Shown: positions 57,704-64,000 of the stretch, piece by piece | Position numbering within the stretch: position 1 is the stretch's first letter | Layout of the letters: each line of letters starts with the position of its first letter | Assembly (NCBI RefSeq): GCF_963678635.1 | Contig: NC_087063.1 | Location: 59,838,759-59,902,758, forward strand | Reading direction: 5' to 3' | DNA: 64,000 bases | From: Symsagittifera roscoffensis | Lineage: Eukaryota > Xenacoelomorpha > Acoela > Convolutidae | The notes under the pieces: generated by a model | The model's database searches: none | Seen by the model: the letters and a program-made list of their open reading frames with translations, nothing else | What the model was told of the DNA's origin: nothing | Translations under genes and position numbers: made by a program

Positions 57704-59149
57704 ATGGCAGCTTTTGTTCTGGCATCTATGTTCCTTTTCGGACCTTCTGTGATTTCAAGCTCCTCGTTGTCCGATGACGAAGCTCTGTTTCTTAACGTCA
57801 CTACAGTGCTTCGGGAACCATTTCTTTTCGACTTGGTTGACCTAGAAAACAACACTAGGCGAGTCGGCTACATCAAAGACCTCCTAGAAGCCATGCGACT
57901 TCGGATACCGTTCGACTATGATTTCTACCTTTCTCCGGGAGGCAACTACGGAGCCCCGGATGAAAATGGAACCTGGAATGGCATGGTCGGGGAAGTCTTA
58001 TATGGGCGCGCAGATATGGCAGCCGCTGATTTGACTATTAACGCTCCAAGGACTGAAATTTTGACTTTTTCACAGCCATTTATGAACGTCGACTTAGGAG
58101 TTGTTTACAAGAAACCATCGGTGCAACTTCACATGCTGGCCTTCATGATGCCCTTTTCAACCCAAGTTTGGTGTGTCATTTTAGGATCCTTGGTTGCAAC
58201 CTCAATGTCTCTCTATGTTTTTGGAATCTACAACTCCAAAGACGACCCTCTAGCAAGTGTTGCTGCTTGCTTATACTTTGGACTGGCCTGTCTTTTTGCA
58301 CAGGGTCCAGAGACTTACCCACGATCTATGGCGTCCAGAGTCACAGCTATTTCTTGGTGGTTCTTTTCCCTTATGATGCTCACGCTTTACACTGCCAGCT
58401 TGACATCAATGTTGACTGTCAACAGAGCAACTTTGCCAATCGACTCAATTGAAGATCTACTTAACTACGAGGCGTTTCACTATGGAATCGAGCCCGGAGG
58501 TTCCACTCAGTATGCATTCCAAAATTCAAAATACGCACCGTTTCAAATGATGTGGGCAGAAATGACTAAAAGAAAGGACACTGCTTTCTTCCGAGGCGCT
58601 GGAGGAGTTGAACGAGTGAGAGACCGAGAAGACTACGCTTTCATTCGGGAATCACCATATTTGGAGTACGACATAACGTTTGCTCCTTGTGATTTAGAAC
58701 TGGTTTTCAGCTCCAGTAGTCCTAAATCAGGAGCTGGATACGGATTCGCCTTTCCAAAAGACCACCCATTGGCTCGCAATTTCTCGGTTGAAGTACTGCG
58801 CATGTTTTCTGACGGAACTCTTGCTGGAATTCATACCAAGTGGTTCAAAACCAGATCTCAATGCTCCGAAGAAAAGAAACTGGCTAGTTTCGTGGACACA
58901 ATTGATTTCGAGGAGATCCAAGGAGTGTTTTTCACGTTTCTAGGTGGAATCGTGCTATCGTTTCTGTTCTTTGTGGTGCGCATTGCGAGGACTGCCAAAG
59001 ACAAGACTTGTCCTTCGAGTAAAAAAGATGAACTTGATCGAGCAATGGCAACTGCAAATCCCTTGGCTGCCAATGGAACATTGAATGAGATAACTGCTAA
59101 CGGAAACGGAGTTGCGACTACAGTATTCAGCGACAGCCTGAATAAGTGA
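57704..59149 (+). CDS. Ionotropic glutamate receptor subunit lacking the amino-terminal domain
   Basis: An intact 481-codon single exon. Residues 1-18 are signal-peptide-like. The first ligand-binding half (about 29-140) has GRADMAAADLTINAPRTEIL with the ligand-carboxylate Arg at 116. M1 is about 152-174, the pore loop 186-201, and M3 215-237 (SWWFFSLMMLTLYTASLTSM). The second binding half has GGSTQ (265-269) and FIRES with Glu316. Cys329 and Cys387 fit the conserved disulfide. M4 is about 407-427, with a short cytoplasmic tail. The whole amino-terminal domain (~380 residues) is absent. The pore site equivalent to Q/R appears to be Ala199 followed by Gln200, and the SYTANLAAF gate is altered to LYTASLTSM. 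ATATAAAT lies about 100 bp upstream. A ligand-gated cation channel of kainate/AMPA type is likely; intronless structure could reflect retroposition. Confidence 0.9.
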   Translation: MAAFVLASMFLFGPSVISSSSLSDDEALFLNVTTVLREPFLFDLVDLENNTRRVGYIKDLLEAMRLRIPFDYDFYLSPGGNYGAPDENGTWNGMVGEVLYGRADMAAADLTINAPRTEILTFSQPFMNVDLGVVYKKPSVQLHMLAFMMPFSTQVWCVILGSLVATSMSLYVFGIYNSKDDPLASVAACLYFGLACLFAQGPETYPRSMASRVTAISWWFFSLMMLTLYTASLTSMLTVNRATLPIDSIEDLLNYEAFHYGIEPGGSTQYAFQNSKYAPFQMMWAEMTKRKDTAFFRGAGGVERVRDREDYAFIRESPYLEYDITFAPCDLELVFSSSSPKSGAGYGFAFPKDHPLARNFSVEVLRMFSDGTLAGIHTKWFKTRSQCSEEKKLASFVDTIDFEEIQGVFFTFLGGIVLSFLFFVVRIARTAKDKTCPSSKKDELDRAMATANPLAANGTLNEITANGNGVATTVFSDSLNK

Positions 59150-59306
59150 ATGTTGCCAATGATGTGAATTAGCTGAAAAAAGAGCACCAAAGAAGTTCAC
59201 TAATCAGCCATATCTCTTATGTTTCATAGCTATAGCTAAGCATGTCAAACACAAACTGTCCCTTTGTAGAATGTAGAAAACTTACCCGATATTTTTTGAC
59301 ACCCCG

Positions 59307-59312
59307 AATAAA
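59307..59312 (+). terminator. AATAAA polyadenylation signal of the glutamate receptor gene
   Basis: AATAAA 157 bases after the receptor stop codon, the first such signal on this strand downstream of the gene. Confidence 0.6.
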
Positions 59313-59774
59313 AATTTTGAAACAGTTTTTCCAAAAGTGACGCTTAGCATCATAGTAAGCCGCTCGCAGTATAAATAATCAAAGATTTAGGACACATCGA
59401 TTTCTTTTTAATGAAGCTTGATGACGAATCGCTATTTTGAATAATGAGAATATGGCTCCATTCTGAAGTTTTGAAGTATGGGTCGATTCGGGTATGCGCA
59501 CGCTGGAAATTTTTAGAATGGAATCGAAATCGAATTAATGTAATCCCTTCCCTGTGCTTCTATTTAACTTTGGGCTCATTAAACGTCAAGCCAAAGTCAT
59601 TCAAGATAAAAAGTTGCATTTTTCTTACCATACATTTGACTTTTTAAACTTGTTTTCTCCGAAAAGAATTTCTAATCAAATGACTTTTGACACTTTCTAG
59701 CATCTTTCTAAGAGTTCGAGAAACTATACAAAAAATCAAAACTCGTTTGATCAGTAGTTCTGACTCTGCAGAAA

Positions 59775-59912
59775 ATGGGAGAAGCAACTACACAGAAAGC
59801 GTGTCTTATTTTGCCGTTGGTTTTCTTCGCTCTTTCTATTTTGCTTGTTCTCATTGTACTCATCTGGGCCATAGGAGTCTCAAAAGGGGCTGAATTGTCA
59901 TACGGACTCAAG
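59775..59912 (+). CDS. First coding exon of an unrecognised single-pass membrane protein
   Basis: Starts MGEATTQKA and is followed by a 24-residue hydrophobic segment (LPLVFFALSILLVLIVLIWA) and SYGLK, ending at a strong donor (CTCAAG/GTAAGG) in phase 0. The ATG is three bases after TTCTGACTCTGCAG, a good acceptor, so a 5' untranslated exon or a trans-spliced leader may precede it. Continuing past the donor only adds AT-rich residues to a stop at 60065, so the exon reading is preferred. The protein would be a signal-anchored or type II membrane protein. The next in-phase exon candidate is 63487-63618. No family is recognised. Confidence 0.6.
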
Positions 59913-60439
59913 GTAAGGTATTTTCTCAAGGAAAAATTTCGTAGCTTTTCTTCAAGTGAGCCGATTGATTTCCGAAAAATGAACTTTTTAGGAGAAACAG
60001 GCAACATAATCCAAGCCAGCTGTTTTTCATTTTTTGATTCAAAACCTTTTGTCAACTGCATTTAAATTTTTCATAAATAATTAAAATTAATTTAGCTGTA
60101 ATGAACCATTTCTTGAAGCCTGAATGAACATCCCTCAATGAAAAACTCAAAAAATTAGATTTTCAGTTTCGTCAATATATGTTGTTGGAAAATTCTATAA
60201 AACATGATAAGTACCTGTTCTTGATTTTTGTCTGATGAATGTTTTGGAAACTTATTAAAAGTTATTTTGTTCCCTTAGAGTAAATTGAGTGAACCAGAAA
60301 AAATTGATGAAAAGTAAAGTTATGGAAAATCAATATGTGAAATCGATAAAAAATTTTGTCCATGGTGTCAAAAGTGTTTTCAGTCATCGGACGATAAAAA
60401 ATTTTGATGAAACTTGAATTTTGACAGATGTTTTGACGG

Positions 60440-60620
60440 TGTCCTACAATTTAATGACATACACTTTAACACCGTACATTTTAAAACTTAGTCATTTCAC
60501 TACTAAACAATTTAAATCGACAACAATATAACCCCTATTTTCCAGTTTAACACAGTACATTTTAACACCTAGTCACTTCACTATTAAAATTAATGCTTTA
60601 TGAATTCCTTATCTTAACTC
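60440..60620. repeat. Imperfect direct duplication of about 60 bp
   Basis: ACACCGTACATTTTAAAACTTAGTC and ACACAGTACATTTTAACACCTAGTC, each followed by a TCACT(A/T)(C/T)TAAA-type string, lie about 80 bp apart. Confidence 0.7.
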
Positions 60621-60911
60621 TTATCACACCAAAGTTAATCCTGCAATTAACACGCGCACTATAATGAAAAACTTGGTTTATCTTTGTTATACATGCTAAA
60701 AGGAGGCTTCCCAATTTACTTAAGACTCTTATCTACAGGTTTGTAATTTATTTTCAATTAGACTTTTCGCTAAACCTTTATGATTACTAAAAAAGCTGCT
60801 TGTGCTAATTCAAAACAATTTGCCGTAAAAATTCTGACAAAAGTTAAATTCTGACAGTCACTTTATACTTTACTCAAACTGATAAACAAACGCAAACACA
60901 ATAAACACATT

Positions 60912-61744
60912 ATGATTGAGTCTTCTTTCGAGTTCACAGTTTCATCTAAAAACAAGCCAATTCTTAGAGCGTCCGGCCATGAATTTTATTTCAAGCGAAA
61001 AAATAAGTTTACAGAAAACTGGATTTGCTCAAAATATCAAACACATAAATGTCGAGCAACTGCCATTACTGAAAATAACGAATTAATCGAGACGCGTGGA
61101 GAGCATAATCACGACATTTCAGCGGGAAAATCGGAGGCCCGAAATGTCATAAAGCATATAAAAGATCTCAGCGAGAGATTTACCCCGACTGTTGCAGTTG
61201 TCAGTGCGGTTTTGCCAATTACCAACGATTTGGCTACTCAGTTTGCTCTCCCAAGTAAAGACAAACTGATCCGAACGGCTGCTCGCACTCGTAAGCAGCT
61301 AGATGTAAATATGCCGCCCATCCCCGTTTCGCGAAATTTCGAGATCCCTGAAGTTTTTGAAAATTTTATCCGGTATGACAGTGGATCAAATGATCATGAG
61401 CGAATCATTTTGTGCGGCGACCCCGAAATGCTGAGAGTTCTGGAGAAGTCATCTTTCTGGTTAGCCGATGGAACTTTCAAAATTACCCCAAAAATGTTCT
61501 ATCAGCTTTATTCAATTCATATTAGTGTATCTGGCATTGCGCCAGCCTGCATTTACGCCTTTGGAACCAGCGAGATGCGGCCGTGATTCAATCATATTTC
61601 AGCGGAGCCCACCCAAATATGTGGAAAGTAGTGGGTAGCCTGCAAAAAGACGCTTCCGTACAAAAACTCAACTTTTCTGATGCATCGAGTGGCCATAAAT
61701 TCACAAAAAAGAAAAAGTATCGAGTTTTAAATGAAAGAGTATAA
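60912..61744 (+). pseudogene. FLYWCH/MULE-type transposase, internally deleted
   Basis: Residues 1-224 (60912-61586) contain a WRKY/FLYWCH-like zinc finger (Trp37, Cys39, Cys47, His65, His67; FYFKRKNKFTENWICSKYQ at 26-44) and, at 182-196, FWLADGTFKITPKMF with the first catalytic Asp (186) of MULE transposases. The frame then changes. From 61574 another frame gives HPNMWKVVGSLQKD and a basic end (KFTKKKKYRVLNERV) to TAA 61742-61744, which fits the carboxyl part of the same family. The second Asp and the Glu are missing, so an internal deletion with a frame change removed most of the catalytic core. It lies in the presumed first intron of the membrane-protein gene. It may survive only as a decayed insertion. 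Confidence 0.82.
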
Positions 61745-62628
61745 AACATAATGTCCTTTTACGAAGACAAAACTGATCTGTACTTTTTCAGAGCGTTATC
61801 TAGTTTGTGCTAAACCATTGTAAATTTTATTTCATTTTTGTTTATTCTTTCGTATTATTAAAATTCAAATTTTAATCCTACTGAAATTTATGTCAGCTTT
61901 TTTTGAAAAGACGTTTCCTTGCAGACTCCCGGAAACGTAACTAAACGCAAGAACATGACTCGTGCCTTAGCAATTTACTCCCAGGACAATCGCCCTTATT
62001 TTCGGGATGCTAGGTTGGGACTACGGGCTGGCAAACCCTTTAGCTTTGCGTTTATGTGCTAACAGTTCAAAAAAAGCTGACAAATCGATCAGGTCATAAG
62101 TTTAAGTTCGAGAAGTTAGATAAGTTAGATTCTAAAAATAATGATTTTAAGGCTTCTGGCATTGGTTAAACCTTTTTAAAATTTTTATACCGGCTGAAAA
62201 TGTCTAGAAAATCAGGCCATAATAGTCAAAGGACGTCTAATTATTTGCGGGCTTTTGATATTCATTGAACTATTGCTTGTTTTTGGTTCATTTTGGAATT
62301 ATTCATTGAAAATATTGGCAAGGCTATTTCATTTTGGTTTGAAACGTTTCATTGAAATCATTTGCAAGGTCATTTCTATTCAAAACTTACGCGAATTAAG
62401 TAGCGCAAATTTGTCTGGCTTTAAATGGCAAACATTTCTCTCGTTTAATTCTTTGATGGTTACCGAAATCCCCTTTGAAGTAAGTTTTCTTTTCATTTTG
62501 GATTAAAACGGTGTTAAGTCATAGAAATTGTTTTAAAATGTAGCGATGTTATATTGCTAAGGCAACAAAAAGTAGGGAGTGAAATTGTAGGGTGTTAAGT
62601 TGTTTAGAGTTAAAAAGGGGGGAAACCG
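61745..62628. other. Intronic AT-rich stretch
   Basis: A short + strand ORF at 62255-62506 has no domain features. Otherwise only a repeated GAAGTTAGATAAGTTAGAT string near 62115 is visible. It is treated as intron sequence. Confidence 0.4.
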
Positions 62629-62788
62629 TTTTGACAACAAACGTTTTGTCATGTGTTTGACAAGCGTTTGAACATGTGTTGTGACAAGCGTTTTGACATG
62701 CATTTTTTGACATGCGTCTTCACATTTGTTTTGACGTGCGTTTTGACAAACGTTTTGACATGCGTTTTGACATGTGTTCTGACAGGTG
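62629..62788. repeat. 12-bp minisatellite, block 1
   Basis: Degenerate head-to-tail copies of TTTTGACATGYG (about 13) on the plus strand. Confidence 0.9.
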
Positions 62789-62794
62789 GAATCC

Positions 62795-63135
62795 CTCATG
62801 CGAGAAGGACCAAATGCGCGAAAAAACAAATCAACCAATCAGATTTCAGTAATCTAAAAATTGGAAAGAAAGTCATCATTTCCAGGGACTGGAGTATTGA
62901 TATTGGCCGAATATAAAAACGGCAGATATATGCAAAATTTTCAAATTGTCATTGACCGCCGGAGAATTGGGACAAATTTTCAAGGGTTTCGTAATGAAAG
63001 AAGCAAAATATTGCTTCATTTAATTCATTTTAACTGAATGGCAACTGTTTCTTTTTAAAAATTGACTTTCGGCTAATTTTGACTTCAATCCTTGGCCCAC
63101 AAGTTTTTTCGCCCATTCGGTCCTTCGCGCATGAG
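62795..63135. repeat. Inverted repeat of 33 bp flanking a 275-bp spacer
   Basis: CTCATGCGAGAAGGACCAAA... at 62795-62827 and its reverse complement at 63103-63135 agree at 30 of 33 positions. The spacer contains an AATCAACCAATCAG (CCAAT) string and no ORF. It separates the two minisatellite blocks, which nevertheless keep the same orientation. Confidence 0.8.
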
Positions 63136-63142
63136 AAAAGCC

Positions 63143-63452
63143 CCCGTTCTGACATGTGTTTGACATGTGAATTATAATATGCGTTTTCAGATGTGATTTG
63201 ACATGTGTTTTGACATGTGTTTTGACGTGCGTTTTGACATGTGCTTTGACGTGCGTGTTGACATGTGTTTTGACATGCGTTTTAACATGCGCTTTGACAT
63301 GCGTTTTGAAATGTGTTTTGATGTGCGCTTTGACAACCATTTTGATATGCGTTTTGACATGCGTTCGACATGCGTTTTTTGACATGCGTTTTTTGACATG
63401 TGTTTTGACGTGCATTTTAACAAGCGTTTTGCCATGTGTTTTGACATGCGTT
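63143..63452. repeat. 12-bp minisatellite, block 2
   Basis: About 25 copies of TTTTGACATGYG with scattered changes, same strand as block 1. Because the unit is a multiple of three, every frame stays open for long stretches and gives His-Val-Lys-Thr, Val-Leu-Thr-Cys or Phe-Asp-Met repeats. These are artefacts of the array. Confidence 0.92.
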
Positions 63453-63486
63453 GGACTGTTGTGGATCTGCTCTGATAATTGTACAG

Positions 63487-63618
63487 GTGAGGGCTGGCAA
63501 ATGGAAGGACACGGAAGACTTTGTAGCTGGAAACCAAGGCTGCCCTTTTCTTATCTTCAACGACTTCGTCAAGGCCAGCGAACAAAACAAGGGACGCAAT
63601 GCCAAGGCTGAGATGGGG
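63487..63618 (+). CDS. Probable second exon of the membrane-protein gene
   Basis: A 132-base, phase-0 exon candidate: acceptor GATAATTGTACAG, donor ATGGGG/GTAAAA. It encodes 44 residues beginning VRAGKWKDTEDFVAGNQG and including CPFLIFNDFVKASEQNKG, richer in G/C than its surroundings, with codon use like the exon at 59775. Phase matches that exon, so joining keeps the frame. The sequence is soluble and charged with one Cys. I do not recognise the family, and the rest of the gene lies beyond 64,000. Confidence 0.55.
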
Positions 63619-64000
63619 GTAAAACACCATACTTTCATTGATTTACAAATCATTAGAATTTTCCGTTGGCTATCTTTTTCACCTTTTAAAGGTAATTGAT
63701 TTTCTATTTTCTGCGTTTTTTTAATATCCTGAAGGCTTCAATAAAGACAAGATATGAATAGTTATCATAATCTTCTTTTTAAAGAAAAAATGTTCAATTT
63801 GAATGCTCTCTTTTTTTCTTGTAAAAAACCGGGACTTTAAAACCATTGAGCACCAAAGGCTGTTTTCTTTTGTTTAGCACCTAAAAATATCAAATTATTA
63901 TATTCAAATCATAATAATAATTATTAAAAATTGTTTTAGATTGCTGTTAAACTCGTAGAAAATCATTATTCTTCGAAAAAGAGGAAAGTAATATTCATAA
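63619..64000. other. Presumed intron start, no further feature
   Basis: AT-rich sequence after the donor at 63619. No acceptor-bounded exon is visible before the window ends. Confidence 0.4.

Noticed and set aside
63020-63415. His-Val-Lys-Thr repeat protein and its counterparts in other frames
   Set aside because: The 12-bp minisatellite unit leaves all frames open; no start context, splice evidence or non-repeat domain.
62629-63452. CRISPR-like array
   Set aside because: Contiguous 12-bp units with no spacers in a eukaryotic sequence; it is a minisatellite.

Overview
This window is AT-rich invertebrate animal DNA dominated by nested mobile elements. The evidence for an animal is a BEL/Pao LTR retrotransposon (a superfamily known from metazoans), a Maverick/Polinton, an ionotropic glutamate receptor gene and exons with spliceosomal splice sites. 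I cannot name the phylum from the sequence alone. Nothing looks bacterial.

Layout. Positions 1-3.55 kb hold no gene I can support. From about 3.95 to 10.2 kb lies repeat DNA whose main component is a 3.1-3.2 kb unit in tandem (4435-7621, 7622-10225), continued after the transposon block at 46673-47773 and 47774-50886. A BEL/Pao element on the minus strand inserted into one such unit. It has a 5' LTR at 46212-46672, a PBS at 46191-46209, a ~2 kb leader, gag, pol, and a 3' LTR at 22119-22493. The segment made of host flank, 3' LTR and the 3' half of pol was then tandemly amplified at its left side, giving three extra partial copies (A 10226-13360, B 13361-17375, C 17376-21295) before the parental copy D. 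All four copies share the same stops and frame breaks, so the element was already dead when it was amplified.

A complete-length Maverick/Polinton of 14,983 bp (29235-44217) sits inside the BEL leader, about 60 bp upstream of the gag start. It has AG...CT ends, ~205-215 bp terminal inverted repeats and a perfect 6-bp target duplication (GATACT). On the minus strand it carries a protein-primed type B DNA polymerase. On the plus strand it carries small early-type ORFs, a membrane protein, the packaging ATPase, a small basic protein, a retroviral-type integrase, the minor capsid protein, another basic protein, the double-jelly-roll major capsid protein, a tiny membrane ORF and an adenovirus-type protease. 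The polymerase, ATPase, integrase, protease and several small genes carry stops or frameshifts. The two capsid genes and the tiny membrane ORF are uninterrupted.

From 51 to 57.6 kb the DNA holds inverted-repeat (MITE-like) elements and tandem duplications, with no gene I can support. At 57704-59149 there is an intact, single-exon, kainate/AMPA-like ionotropic glutamate receptor that lacks the amino-terminal domain. Downstream, two in-phase exons (59775-59912 and 63487-63618) probably belong to an unrecognised single-pass membrane protein gene that continues beyond the window. Its large first intron contains a broken FLYWCH/MULE transposase and a 12-bp minisatellite in two blocks flanking a 33-bp inverted repeat.

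The most notable points are the three-level nesting (tandem repeat, BEL, Polinton), the tandem amplification of a dead retroelement with its host flank, a tRNA-like Pol III promoter inside the BEL LTR, and intact capsid genes in an otherwise decayed Polinton. All conclusions rest on reading the sequence; no alignments or database searches were run.
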